Shown one piece after another: positions 18,230-27,093 of a DNA stretch of 64,000 nucleotides. Below the pieces are notes generated by a model, which was not told the DNA's origin, searched no databases, and worked only from the letters and a program-made list of their open reading frames with translations. A program made the translations under genes and the position numbers. This DNA comes from JAZKDW01 sp040387375. Lineage in GTDB: Bacteria > Pseudomonadota > Gammaproteobacteria > Burkholderiales > Burkholderiaceae_D. Position 1 is the first letter of the stretch, and every line of letters starts with the position of its first letter. The stretch covers positions 1 through 64,000 of the forward strand of contig JAZKDW010000040.1 of the NCBI GenBank assembly GCA_040387375.1, read 5' to 3'.

Positions 18230-19161
18230 CACTTCAGTTGCTCCAAAATTTTATCCAGCGATGCCTGGTCCACAATTGCATCGCATGTCAGATTGCCGTC
18301 AATGCGTTTGGTCAGCCCGGTCAATACTTTCCCGGGGCCGCACTCAACCAGTTGCACAATGCCCTCGGCAGCGATTTTCTGTACGGTTTCCACCCATCGC
18401 ACGGGGTTGGCAGCCTGGCGCATCAGCGCATCCTTGATGCCTTGCGGGTCATCGACGATGGCCACGTCTACATTATTGATCAACTGGATTTGCGGCTTGG
18501 CAAAACTCAAGTTTGCCAGATAATCACGCAAGCGGTCGGAGGCCGGTTTCAGCAGAGAAGAATGAAATGGCGCGGAGACCGGCAATATCAGGGCTCGCTT
18601 TGCGCCCTTGGCCTTGGCAGCCTCACAGGCACGCTCAACCGCGCTCTTGTTACCGGCGATCACGACCTGGGACGGTGCATTGTAGTTGACCGCTTCGACC
18701 ACTTCGCCTTGGGCAGATGCGGCGCACACGGCGCGGACATCATCGTCCGACAAGCCGAGAATGGCCGCCATCCCGCCCTGCCCCACGGGCACGGCCTCCT
18801 GCATGGCCTGGGCGCGAAAACGAACCAATGGCACCGCATCACTGAAAGCGATCACGCCTGCGGCAACCAGCGCGGAATACTCGCCAAGGCTGTGGCCGGC
18901 GACGATTGCCGGCGTCTTGCCACCGGCCGCAATCCAGGCCCGGTACATGGCGACACCAGCGGTCAGCATCACCGGCTGGGTGTTCATGGTGAGATCCAGC
19001 GCCTCCTTCGGGCCCTCGGCAATCATTTTGCCAAGATCGAATTGCACGGCGTCGGACGCTTCGGAAATCGTTTGCCTGACTACCGCGTTGTCGGCAAAGC
19101 CGTTCAACATGCCGATGGCCTGCGACCCCTGGCCCGGAAATACAAATGCGAATTTTGTCAT
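18229..19161 (-). CDS. fabD: Malonyl-CoA--ACP transacylase
   Basis: Loads malonyl units from CoA onto acyl carrier protein. The 310-residue protein begins FAFVFPGQGSQAIGM and has the active-site GHSLGEYSALVA with the nucleophile Ser91. The catalytic His lies further along in VSAPFHSSLL. It lies 33 nt after fabH and is coupled to fabG. Confidence 0.96.
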   Translation of the reverse strand: MTKFAFVFPGQGSQAIGMLNGFADNAVVRQTISEASDAVQFDLGKMIAEGPKEALDLTMNTQPVMLTAGVAMYRAWIAAGGKTPAIVAGHSLGEYSALVAAGVIAFSDAVPLVRFRAQAMQEAVPVGQGGMAAILGLSDDDVRAVCAASAQGEVVEAVNYNAPSQVVIAGNKSAVERACEAAKAKGAKRALILPVSAPFHSSLLKPASDRLRDYLANLSFAKPQIQLINNVDVAIVDDPQGIKDALMRQAANPVRWVETVQKIAAEGIVQLVECGPGKVLTGLTKRIDGNLTCDAIVDQASLDKILEQLK

Positions 19162-19194
19162 GCTAGGTTCATGCCTGTCATCATTGTAAATTGC

Positions 19195-20181
19195 TTACAT
19201 TCGTGCGAGCACCGCACCCCAGGTAAATCCACCGCCGACACCTTCCATCATGACATTTTGCCCCGGCTTGACGCGCCCGTCCCGTACGGCCAGATCGAGT
19301 GCCATCGGGATGGAAGCGGCCGAGGTGTTGCCATGCTGATCGACTGTGACCACCATGCGCTCCATTGGCAATCCCAGCTTTTTTGCCGTGCTCGTCATGA
19401 TGCGGATATTCGCCTGGTGCGGTATGAGCCAATCAATCTGCGACGCACTCATGTCCGCCATTGCAAGCGCTTCGTTCGCGACTTTTTCGAGAACCGAGAC
19501 GGCAAGCTTGAATACCGCCGGCCCGTCCATGTACAGGAAGGCGCTACCGGCGAGCGTCCCGCCATGGACACTGCCTGGCACACACAGAATATCAGCATAA
19601 CGGCCATCGGCATGCAGCTTGGTCGCCAGGATGCCCGGCTCGTTCGACGCCGCAAGGATCACTGCACCGGCGCCGTCGCCGAATAACACGCAGGTAGTGC
19701 GGTCTTCAAAATTGAGAATGCGGGAAAACACTTCCGCGCCAATGACCAGTACCTTTTGATGCGCACCGGATTTGATGAAACTGTCGGCAACCGACATGGC
19801 ATAAACGAAGCCGCTGCAAACGGCCTGCACATCCACCGCCGCACAATTATTGGTGATGCCCAGCTTGCGCTGCACGACACAGGCGTTGCTCGGGAAACCA
19901 CCGAAATAATCCGGCGTGGAGGTGGCAACGATGATCAGGTCGATATCGTTGGCGACCAGACCCGCCATCTCCAGCGCGCGCAGCGCGGCTTGCACCGCGA
20001 GATCGCTTGACTGTACATCGGGCTCCGCGTAATGACGCGCCGAAATTCCACTGCGCGACACGATCCATTCGTCAGACGTCTCGATCCCTTTTTCCGCAAG
20101 TTGTGCGGTGAGATCCTGATTGGTGACGCGTCTTGGCGGCAGATAGCTGCCGGTACCAACGATTTTGCTATAAAGAGTCAT
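19195..20181 (-). CDS. fabH: 3-oxoacyl-[acyl-carrier-protein] synthase III
   Basis: Starts fatty-acid synthesis by condensing acetyl-CoA with malonyl-ACP. The 328 residues contain the nucleophile Cys122 in AVCSGFVYAM, the histidine in IPHQANIRI and the asparagine in GNTSAASIP, which together form the Cys-His-Asn triad. The start overlaps the plsX stop by 4 nt. Confidence 0.96.
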   Translation of the reverse strand: MTLYSKIVGTGSYLPPRRVTNQDLTAQLAEKGIETSDEWIVSRSGISARHYAEPDVQSSDLAVQAALRALEMAGLVANDIDLIIVATSTPDYFGGFPSNACVVQRKLGITNNCAAVDVQAVCSGFVYAMSVADSFIKSGAHQKVLVIGAEVFSRILNFEDRTTCVLFGDGAGAVILAASNEPGILATKLHADGRYADILCVPGSVHGGTLAGSAFLYMDGPAVFKLAVSVLEKVANEALAMADMSASQIDWLIPHQANIRIMTSTAKKLGLPMERMVVTVDQHGNTSAASIPMALDLAVRDGRVKPGQNVMMEGVGGGFTWGAVLARM

Positions 20182-21269
20182 GCCGTTTTCTGTTGGGTTA
20201 ATTCAGTGAACATGCTTGCATCTTCCGGCGCCGCACTACTTTCGGGCTGCGGCATCAGTTCCTCGATGCTTTTCGAAATGCGTGACAGCACATCGTACCT
20301 TGCGGCGTCGAACGCGCGCCGGATTGCCCATTCATATCCGTAGGCATCCTCGCCGCCGTGACTCTTGAACACGAGCCCCCGCAAACCGAGCAAGCTGGCG
20401 CCATTGTAACGAGATGGATTGAGACGTTGGGAAATCGCTTTCAGCGCACTATGCGCAATCAGGGCGCCGAGCAGATTCAGCGGCCCGCGCTTGAACTCGG
20501 ACTTGAAAACGGTCTTGATCATCCGTCCCAGTCCTTCGGCAGCCTTGAGCGTCACGTTGCCGACAAAACCGTCGCATACGACAATATCGGTCGTACCTTC
20601 AAAAATATCGTTGCCCTCGACATTGCCGTAGAAATTGAGCACACCTTTGGCATGATCGGCGCGCAGCAACGCAGCGGTCTGCTTGACCAGGTCGTTGCCC
20701 TTGATGTCTTCTTCACCGACGTTAAGCAAACCGATTGTCGGTTTTGGCTTGCCCTCGACTGCCGATACCAGTGCCGATCCCATCAACGCGAATTGATGCA
20801 GATGCTGCGGTTCGCAATCGACATTCGCCCCCAGATCGAGCATGTAGGTCGGGCCGTCTTTCTGGTTGGGGAGGATGGTACAGATTGCCGGACGGTCGAC
20901 GCCCGGCAGCGTCTTCAGCACATAGCGGGAAACAGCCATCAGCGCCCCGGTATTGCCGGCGGAGACACAGGCCTGCGCCCGCCCCTCTTTCACCAGATTG
21001 ATGGCGACCCGCATTGATGAATCTTTTTTGCGGCGCAATGCCACCTCCAGCGAATCGTCCATCGTGATGACTTCGGAAGCGCTGACGACGGAAAGACGGG
21101 GGTGATCTGTGCCCTTGTGCTTTTTCAGTTCGGCTCGAATCGCATTTTCCAGACCGACAAGAATCAGCTCGGCGTCAGGCTCGCGATTGACGAATGATAT
21201 GGCAGCAGGAACGGTCACCGATGGACCGTGATCTCCGCCCATGCAGTCGATGGATATTTTGATTGTCAT
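20178..21269 (-). CDS. plsX: Phosphate acyltransferase PlsX
   Basis: Converts acyl-ACP to acyl-phosphate for PlsY, linking fatty-acid synthesis to phospholipid synthesis. The 363 residues begin with the family start ISIDCMGGDHGPSVTVPAA. They also have SAGNTGALMAVSRYVLKTLPG and a conserved FVGNVTLKAAEGLG. It lies between rpmF and fabH, the usual rpmF-plsX-fabH order. Confidence 0.96.
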   Translation of the reverse strand: MTIKISIDCMGGDHGPSVTVPAAISFVNREPDAELILVGLENAIRAELKKHKGTDHPRLSVVSASEVITMDDSLEVALRRKKDSSMRVAINLVKEGRAQACVSAGNTGALMAVSRYVLKTLPGVDRPAICTILPNQKDGPTYMLDLGANVDCEPQHLHQFALMGSALVSAVEGKPKPTIGLLNVGEEDIKGNDLVKQTAALLRADHAKGVLNFYGNVEGNDIFEGTTDIVVCDGFVGNVTLKAAEGLGRMIKTVFKSEFKRGPLNLLGALIAHSALKAISQRLNPSRYNGASLLGLRGLVFKSHGGEDAYGYEWAIRRAFDAARYDVLSRISKSIEELMPQPESSAAPEDASMFTELTQQKTA

Positions 21270-21415
21270 TGGTTTGATCAGGGCCTTGTTCCAACCGCAT
21301 TAGGGGCCAGATTCGGCGTGAGTCAAAATGACGCAACGTGCTGTTTCAGCATATAAAATGCGGCGCCAAGTCTGTAACTCGTCACGCCGCATTCAGCTTC
21401 GAACAACGTTGATGA

Positions 21416-21598
21416 TTACTCGTCGTTCTTGGTTTTGAGAACCTTACGGCCACGATAATAGCCGTTCGGGCTGATGTGGTGACGCATGTGGGTTTCACCA
21501 GTGGTCGGCTCGACGGCCAACTGTGGAGCAACCAGGAAATCGTGCGAACGGTGCATGCCGCGCTTCGATGGGGATTTTTTATTTTGCTGGACAGCCAT
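21416..21598 (-). CDS. rpmF: 50S ribosomal protein L32
   Basis: A 60-residue basic ribosomal protein beginning MAVQQNKKSPSKRGMHRSHD, with the typical later HISPNGYYRGRKV. The zinc-binding cysteine pairs of some L32 forms are absent, as in many proteobacteria. An AGGAG site lies just upstream (rc of the stretch at 21604-21610). A 146-nt gap separates it from plsX. Confidence 0.96.
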   Translation of the reverse strand: MAVQQNKKSPSKRGMHRSHDFLVAPQLAVEPTTGETHMRHHISPNGYYRGRKVLKTKNDE

Positions 21599-21747
21599 GA
21601 CAACTCCTAAACCAAAAGTTCGAAAATTTTAACACACCCGGCTGCCAATTTCACTGGCAAACCGAGAATCCTTACCTGCCCGCCACTGCATGTCCATCAC
21701 TCAACTTAATGAACAACCGGCATGTCATGGCAAGTTTTTTGCCAATT

Positions 21748-22245
21748 TCATGGCTTCAAATTCTTTAATACTGAAAAAGGTGAATCGCTTTTCGCATTCT
21801 TCAACGCGTCAAGCTGCTCCTCGTCCGGACAAATCTCATGTTTGGGCGCCAGAGGCAGCGCCAGCAGCGCCTCGTCTTCTATGAGTCCAACGACATCAAG
21901 CTCTTTGACCGCGACAATCACATCAATCGTGTCATCATCCAGCAAGGCGTCAATCGAATCCGCGCTGGCTTCATCCGGCGCCAGAATAAGGAGCGACTCG
22001 GAGCTGATCGTAAAAGCAAGTGGCGCCAGGCAACGCTGACATCGCAGCTGAACCGACCCCGACACTGCGATTGTCAGTTGCGGATATCCCAGCTTTCCGC
22101 TACCGCCCTTGAGCGACCACGTCAGTGTTCCGGAATCATCAATCAGCTCCGCGGCAAGCCGCGTCAGACCCGAGACGGCAATCTCGCCTTGGCGCTGGTC
22201 CCTGAGCCGGCTGAATTCAATAGGGTCGATTACCAACACGCTCAT
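21748..22245 (-). CDS. yceD: YceD/DUF177 family protein
   Basis: Small protein that is almost always encoded just before rpmF; members are linked to 23S rRNA accumulation, but the mechanism is unclear. The 165 residues contain the family's CQRCL motif around residue 75, a metal-ligand-like pair, then an acidic middle and a conserved EDEALLALPLAPKHE. It is divergent from maf, with about 107 nt between the start codons that should hold both promoters. Confidence 0.9.
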   Translation of the reverse strand: MSVLVIDPIEFSRLRDQRQGEIAVSGLTRLAAELIDDSGTLTWSLKGGSGKLGYPQLTIAVSGSVQLRCQRCLAPLAFTISSESLLILAPDEASADSIDALLDDDTIDVIVAVKELDVVGLIEDEALLALPLAPKHEICPDEEQLDALKNAKSDSPFSVLKNLKP

Positions 22246-22352
22246 AAGCCAAAGTGAAGCCGGAAAACCTGCGATAATAACAGGCTTATCCCTTATTCGT
22301 CAAAGTGTTAGAGCGCTTTTGGCGGGCAATCACCCAACTAAAACATCAAGTA

Positions 22353-22967
22353 ATGCAATCTTCCTCCAGCCAACCCCGGCTAATTCTCGGTTCAAGCTCA
22401 CCCTACCGTAAAGAACTACTATCTCGCTTGCGCATCCCGTTCGACGTTGCCGTACCGGACATCGACGAAAACCCGCATGCCGGCGAGACGCCCGATGTGA
22501 CCGCCCTTCGCCTGGCGCAGGAAAAAGCGCTCGCCATCGCGGCCCGGGCACCGGACGCGCTGATCATCGGTTGCGATCAGGTTGCAACACTTGACGATCA
22601 GCAGATCGGCAAGCCTGGCACGCATGAGCGCGCTTTCAGGCAATTACAGACCATGCGCGGGCGCCGTGTGGTGTTCCATACCGCCTTGTGCCTCTGGGAC
22701 GGGCGTGCGATTCCACGGGATCAAAAGCTGCAGCTTGTCAATGTACAAACCTTCGTCACTTTTCGCAACTTGCCCGATGAAGAACTGGACGCTTATCTGC
22801 GTATCGAGCAGCCCTACGATTGCGCCGGCAGCGCAAAAAACGAGGGACTCGGCATCGCGCTGCTGGAAAACATCGAAAGCTCGGATCCCACCGCACTTAC
22901 CGGGCTACCGATGATTGCACTTACCACCATGTTACGCCGCGCTGGCGTGTCCTTTTTCCTGAACTGA
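22353..22967 (+). CDS. maf: Maf-like nucleotide pyrophosphatase
   Basis: Maf proteins hydrolyse non-canonical or pyrimidine nucleoside triphosphates to the monophosphates. The 204 residues begin LILGSSSPYRKELLSRL, with the substrate-binding SSS. They also contain GCDQVATLDDQ with the catalytic Asp, and the later DCAGSAKNEGLGIALLE. A GTG 16 codons upstream keeps the frame open, but homologues start near the ATG used here. Within the Maf family I judge it closer to the YceF type; the exact substrate is uncertain. Confidence 0.92.
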   Translation: MQSSSSQPRLILGSSSPYRKELLSRLRIPFDVAVPDIDENPHAGETPDVTALRLAQEKALAIAARAPDALIIGCDQVATLDDQQIGKPGTHERAFRQLQTMRGRRVVFHTALCLWDGRAIPRDQKLQLVNVQTFVTFRNLPDEELDAYLRIEQPYDCAGSAKNEGLGIALLENIESSDPTALTGLPMIALTTMLRRAGVSFFLN

Positions 22968-22970
22968 ACC

Positions 22971-23723
22971 ATGCCAGGCATCCTTTTCCTGATTCCAAAT
23001 ACCCTGGGTGCGGTCGACGACACCCAGAGCGATCCGCTGTCCTCTGTCATTCCAGCGGAAGTGCAGCGCATTACCGCCGGACTTGATTATTTTATTGCGG
23101 AAAACGCAAAAACGGCGCGCGCTTTCCTGAAGGTGCTCAGATCCAGCCAACCGCTTGTCAAGCCCCTGCAGGATATCGACATCGCTGAACTGAACATCAA
23201 TACCGATGCCGCAACACTTCCCGCGCTACTGGCGCCGGTACTGGCGGGCCGGAATGCCGGGCTGATATCGGAAGCCGGTGTGCCCGCCGTCGCCGATCCG
23301 GGTGCGAATCTGGTCCGTCTGGCGCATGACTGCGGCATCGTGGTCAGACCCCTGGTCGGCCCTTCCTCTCTTTTGCTTGCGGTAATGTCCAGCGGGCTGA
23401 ACGGCCAGAGTTTTGCCTTCAACGGCTACCTTCCAGTCGATGCCCAGCAACGGGCAAAACGCATCAAGTCGCTGGAAGAACGTTCACGGCAGGAAAAACA
23501 GACACAACTTTTTATCGAAACGCCTTATCGCAACATGGCCTTGCTGGAAGCACTCGCAGCAAGCTGCCATCCGGCTACACTGATCTCGGTCGCAACCGAC
23601 CTGACCTTACCCGCCGAGTCGATAAAAACCCAAACGGCCGCCAGGTGGAAGCGCGATCTGACCGACAAAAAAGCGCCGGACTTTCATAAAAAACCGACTG
23701 TGTTTTTGCTGCTGGCGGAGTGA
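22971..23723 (+). CDS. RsmI-like SAM-dependent methyltransferase (tetrapyrrole methylase family)
   Basis: A 250-residue relative of RsmI, the 16S rRNA C1402 2'-O-methyltransferase. Family features are an N-terminal ILFLIPNTLG strand-loop, a middle GLISEAGVPAVADPG, and GPSSLLLAVMSSGL. It lacks the typical RsmI start (YLVPTPIGNLED) and is shorter than RsmI's usual ~280, so it is probably a paralogue rather than RsmI itself. It begins 3 nt after maf and likely shares its transcript. The target RNA or metabolite is unknown. Confidence 0.8.
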   Translation: MPGILFLIPNTLGAVDDTQSDPLSSVIPAEVQRITAGLDYFIAENAKTARAFLKVLRSSQPLVKPLQDIDIAELNINTDAATLPALLAPVLAGRNAGLISEAGVPAVADPGANLVRLAHDCGIVVRPLVGPSSLLLAVMSSGLNGQSFAFNGYLPVDAQQRAKRIKSLEERSRQEKQTQLFIETPYRNMALLEALAASCHPATLISVATDLTLPAESIKTQTAARWKRDLTDKKAPDFHKKPTVFLLLAE

Positions 23724-23730
23724 AATAAAT

Positions 23731-23762
23731 GCAAAACGGCGGTTTTTACACCGCCGTTTTGC
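23731..23762 (+). terminator. Hairpin terminator after the maf operon
   Basis: A perfect 12-bp stem, GCAAAACGGCGG / CCGCCGTTTTGC, with an 8-nt loop, starts 7 nt after the stop codon. The base of the stem has A residues on one side and T residues on the other, so it could work in both directions. The convergent sppA gene ends at 23944. The 180 nt between hairpin and sppA show no gene or other repeat. Confidence 0.75.
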
Positions 23763-23943
23763 TTGCCCCCGGACGGGGCATCTCGAGAGAAGTTCTACAC
23801 TCCTCGACATCGACTCATCGATGTTTGCTTGCGTCGACCGGCATCCCTTTTCCGTCAGGATCTCCGTTCAAGGAAAGGAAAGAAAGGCCAGTCGATCTCA
23901 CTATAGGACAAGCTTGGGAAAGCGCAAGAAAAAACTTGGCTCG

Positions 23944-24939
23944 TTAACGCAAGCCTGGCTTGGTCCCGCTCCACATCGATTGCATTGCCCCGGATCCGAC
24001 AGCGGCCCCGAATTTCTTCATGACCCGCTCCGGCAAACCTTCCTTGCGCGTGTAATCCACAATATCTTCCGCCTTGAATTGGTCACGCGCGACGCTGTCA
24101 ACTGTACCGAAACCATCGGCGAGGCCGAGCTCAACTGCTTTGCTGCCGCTCCAGAAGAGTCCGGAAAACATGTCCGGCGTTTCTTTCAGACGTTTGCCTC
24201 GGCCTGCGCGCACGACATCGATGAACTGCTGGTGGATTTCATTGAGCATCGATTGTGCGTACTCCTTGTGTTTCTGGGTCTGCGGGCTGAATGGATCCAT
24301 GAAACCCTTGTTTTCCCCTGCGGTCAGCAGACGGCGCTCGACGCCGACTTTATCCATCAGGCCGGTGAAACCGAAGCCATCCATCAGCACGCCAATCGAA
24401 CCGACGATGCTCGCCTTGTTGACGTAAATCCTGTCGGCCGCCGCGGCGATGTAATAACCGCCTGACGCACACATTTCTTCGACCACCACGTACAGGGGTT
24501 TTTGCGGATAGGCCTTGCGCAGGCGCGTGATCTCGTCGCTGATCATGCCAGCCTGGACCGGGCTGCCACCCGGACTATTAATACGCATGACAACACCGAC
24601 CGAACCACTGTCGGCATACGCGCTGTTCAGCGCCGTGATGACGGACTCGGCAGAACCGCTGCCGCTACCCGACTCAATCGCGCCATCGATTTCAATCAAT
24701 GCGGTATGCGATCCCACCGTCTCGACATCCTTGCCAACCAGATCGAATGCAAGAAGGATGGCGAATACGACGATCCCCAGTGTCAGCAATTTGAAAAAGA
24801 TGCCCCAGCGCCGCTTCGCACGCTGCTCGCGCAGCGTCGCAAATGCAAGTTTTTCCAGGGTTTCGCGTTCCCAGCCGTCTTTTCTTGGCTGCGGATACGG
24901 ATCTTGCGCTGTGCTGTTCGGGTAATTGTTTTCGCTCAT
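23944..24939 (-). CDS. sppA: Signal peptide peptidase SppA (family S49)
   Basis: Membrane-anchored serine protease that degrades cleaved signal peptides. The 331-residue short form has one membrane anchor at about 45-67. The nucleophile Ser159 lies in MCASGGYY and the general-base Lys211 in AGENKGFMDPF, with INSPGGSP before them. It lies 29 nt after the Rieske protein gene on the same strand, so it is likely in one operon with that gene and gph. Confidence 0.93.
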   Translation of the reverse strand: MSENNYPNSTAQDPYPQPRKDGWERETLEKLAFATLREQRAKRRWGIFFKLLTLGIVVFAILLAFDLVGKDVETVGSHTALIEIDGAIESGSGSGSAESVITALNSAYADSGSVGVVMRINSPGGSPVQAGMISDEITRLRKAYPQKPLYVVVEEMCASGGYYIAAAADRIYVNKASIVGSIGVLMDGFGFTGLMDKVGVERRLLTAGENKGFMDPFSPQTQKHKEYAQSMLNEIHQQFIDVVRAGRGKRLKETPDMFSGLFWSGSKAVELGLADGFGTVDSVARDQFKAEDIVDYTRKEGLPERVMKKFGAAVGSGAMQSMWSGTKPGLR

Positions 24940-24968
24940 TATGTGTACTCTGTTCTATCCGTGAGAGC

Positions 24969-25340
24969 TCATGCTCGCACCGGCCTTACATAGTCATCGG
25001 GTTGCCAGAATATCTGGTCGTCTTGTTCTATTGCCATGATCGGCCGCAAACGTCCCCCGCGGCAGGGGCCGCCCACGCAGCGCCCGCTTTCCGGAGCATA
25101 AATCGCGCCGTGCGTGGCGCACATCAAATACAAACCGCTGGAATCAAAAAATTCCCCTTCGGCCCAGTCGAGTTCGATCGGCACGTGTGCACAACGGTTC
25201 AGGTAGGCGCGGGCAATGTTCTGGTATCGCACGACAAAGCCGATGCCGTCTTCACCGCCCGCAGTGACAGGAAAACGCACACCCTTGCCACCTTCCTCGA
25301 GGTCGCTGCTGGAGCAGATGAAAATCGCAGTGCCGGTCAT
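24969..25340 (-). CDS. Rieske [2Fe-2S] protein
   Basis: A 123-residue single-domain Rieske protein. The cluster ligands are visible as Cys50-x-His52 (NRCAHVP) and Cys74-x2-His77 (CATHGAIY), with GGPC closing the fold. It lacks a signal peptide or membrane anchor, so it is probably a soluble ferredoxin-type electron carrier. The redox partner is unknown. It sits between gph and sppA with gaps of 6 and 28 nt. Confidence 0.88.
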   Translation of the reverse strand: MTGTAIFICSSSDLEEGGKGVRFPVTAGGEDGIGFVVRYQNIARAYLNRCAHVPIELDWAEGEFFDSSGLYLMCATHGAIYAPESGRCVGGPCRGGRLRPIMAIEQDDQIFWQPDDYVRPVRA

Positions 25341-25346
25341 GACAAA

Positions 25347-26006
25347 TCAGGCATTGTCGTTCAGCCAGGCATGCAATTCGGCCAGCGTGCCGGCCGCATA
25401 TAGCGGATTGAGCACCTGTAATTCAGCGGGAGAATGGGCGCCATAATGCACGCCGACACCAGCAGCGCCGGCATTGATCGCCATTTGCAAATCATGGGTC
25501 GTATCGCCGATCATCACGGTACGTTTCATGTCCTGGCCCAGTTCCCGCGTCAATTCATGAAGCATTGCAGGATGTGGTTTGGAGAATGTTTCGTCGGCAC
25601 ACCGGGTGGCGTCAAACAGGGCCATCAGCTTCACCGCATCGAGCGCCCGGTTCAGGCCAACCCGGCCCTTGCCTGTGGCAACCGCTAGAAAATAACCCTG
25701 CTGTGATAATTCCGTCAACATTTCACGGGCCCCCTCGAACAGGGTCAAACCCTGATCCTGGGCCAGATAATGGTAGCGGTAACGCTCCACCATGCGCGGA
25801 TAGTATTTCGGATCGAGGTCCGGCAGCGCGGCTTGCATTGCATCCTGCAAGCCCAGGCCGATGACATAGGAAGCGGCCTTGTTGTCAGGCACAGGCAGGC
25901 CGAGGTCCCGGGCCGAGGCCTGGATGCATTTGACAATGGTCGCGGTGCTATCCATCAGCGTACCATCCCAATCGAATACGATCAGGTCAAATTGTTTTCT
26001 TGGCAT
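25347..26006 (-). CDS. gph: HAD-family hydrolase, phosphoglycolate phosphatase-like
   Basis: Haloacid dehalogenase phosphatase of 219 residues. Motif I is FDWDGTLMDS with nucleophile Asp12 and Asp14, motif II is AVATGKGR, and motif IV is GDTTHDLQMA. Cap type and length fit Gph (2-phosphoglycolate phosphatase). Closely related HADs act on other phosphate esters, so the substrate is not certain. The rluC-gph-Rieske-sppA order is conserved in Burkholderiales. Confidence 0.85.
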   Translation of the reverse strand: MPRKQFDLIVFDWDGTLMDSTATIVKCIQASARDLGLPVPDNKAASYVIGLGLQDAMQAALPDLDPKYYPRMVERYRYHYLAQDQGLTLFEGAREMLTELSQQGYFLAVATGKGRVGLNRALDAVKLMALFDATRCADETFSKPHPAMLHELTRELGQDMKRTVMIGDTTHDLQMAINAGAAGVGVHYGAHSPAELQVLNPLYAAGTLAELHAWLNDNA

Positions 26007-26091
26007 GGTTTCAGACAGCTTGTACTGCCCACTCCTTCACTTTTATGATCTATTGCTGATTGTTCAATTCAAAGCGCTCAGCGGGCATGTG

Positions 26092-27093
26092 TCAGCTGGC
26101 CACCAGGCTGGTTAAAAACCGCTCGCATTCTGACGGAAGCGGCGCATTTAATGTGACCGGCTTCCCGCTTTCCGGATGAGTGAATGTAATCTGGTGCGCA
26201 TGCAAAAACATGCGTTTTAATGCAATGCGTGTACTGTCGGCTTTCTGCAACGCCCGATTCAAGGAGAAATCACCATACTTGTCATCACCCGCGATGGCAA
26301 AGCCGCTGGAGGACAGATGCACCCTGATCTGGTGCGTGCGTCCGGTTTTCAGCTCCGCTTCGAGCAGCGCAAATTCCCCATATTTCCTTATCAGGTTGAA
26401 AACCGTATGGGATGCGAGGCCGTCCGCCTGCACCCGTACCCGCCGCTCGCCATCCGGGGCATTGTACTTAAATAGCGGCAGCTTGATATGCTGCCGCGGA
26501 TTTTGCCAGTCGCCATGAACCAGCACCAGATAACGTTTATCCAGCAATCCGTCACGAATCTGCTCATGCAAATTTGTCAATGCGGATCGTTTTTTTGCAA
26601 GCAACAGGATGCCCGAGGTATCGCGATCCAGACGGTGCACAAGCTCAAGAAATTTCGCCTGCGGCCTCGATGCGCGCAACTGTTCGATCACGCCATAACT
26701 GACGCCCGATCCACCATGAACGGCAACGCCGGTCGGCTTGTCGATGATCAGCATGTGGCTGTCTTCCAGCAGGATCTTGAATTCCGCGCCGGGCGCCACT
26801 GGCGCCGACTTTTCCGCCACCCGTACTGGCGGCATGCGCACCAGATCGCCTTCTTCAAGACGATAGGTCTGGTCGATGCGGCCCTTGTTGACACGCACTT
26901 CGCCGGAACGCAATACACGATAAATATGGCTTTTTGGCACGCCCTTCCAGACGCGTAGCAAAAAATTATCGATGCGCTGACCGGCCTCTTCATCAGAAAT
27001 TGTGATGAACTGCACTTGGGGAGGAACTTGTGATGGCTGGCTTGATACCGAAATTCGATCCGCCGCGCCAGAAAATCTCGCTAAGTCCTTCAT
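26092..27093 (-). CDS. rluC: 23S rRNA pseudouridine synthase RluC
   Basis: Makes pseudouridine at 23S rRNA positions 955, 2504 and 2580 in E. coli. The 333 residues carry an S4 RNA-binding domain at about 38-90 and the catalytic motif VHRLDRDTSG with Asp156. A later KTGRTHQIRVHLSS segment follows. It is divergent from rne, with the long rne leader between them. The first ATG sits only a few bases from an AT-rich stretch (TATATT), so the true start could be a little further in. Confidence 0.93.
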   Translation of the reverse strand: MKDLARFSGAADRISVSSQPSQVPPQVQFITISDEEAGQRIDNFLLRVWKGVPKSHIYRVLRSGEVRVNKGRIDQTYRLEEGDLVRMPPVRVAEKSAPVAPGAEFKILLEDSHMLIIDKPTGVAVHGGSGVSYGVIEQLRASRPQAKFLELVHRLDRDTSGILLLAKKRSALTNLHEQIRDGLLDKRYLVLVHGDWQNPRQHIKLPLFKYNAPDGERRVRVQADGLASHTVFNLIRKYGEFALLEAELKTGRTHQIRVHLSSSGFAIAGDDKYGDFSLNRALQKADSTRIALKRMFLHAHQITFTHPESGKPVTLNAPLPSECERFLTSLVAS

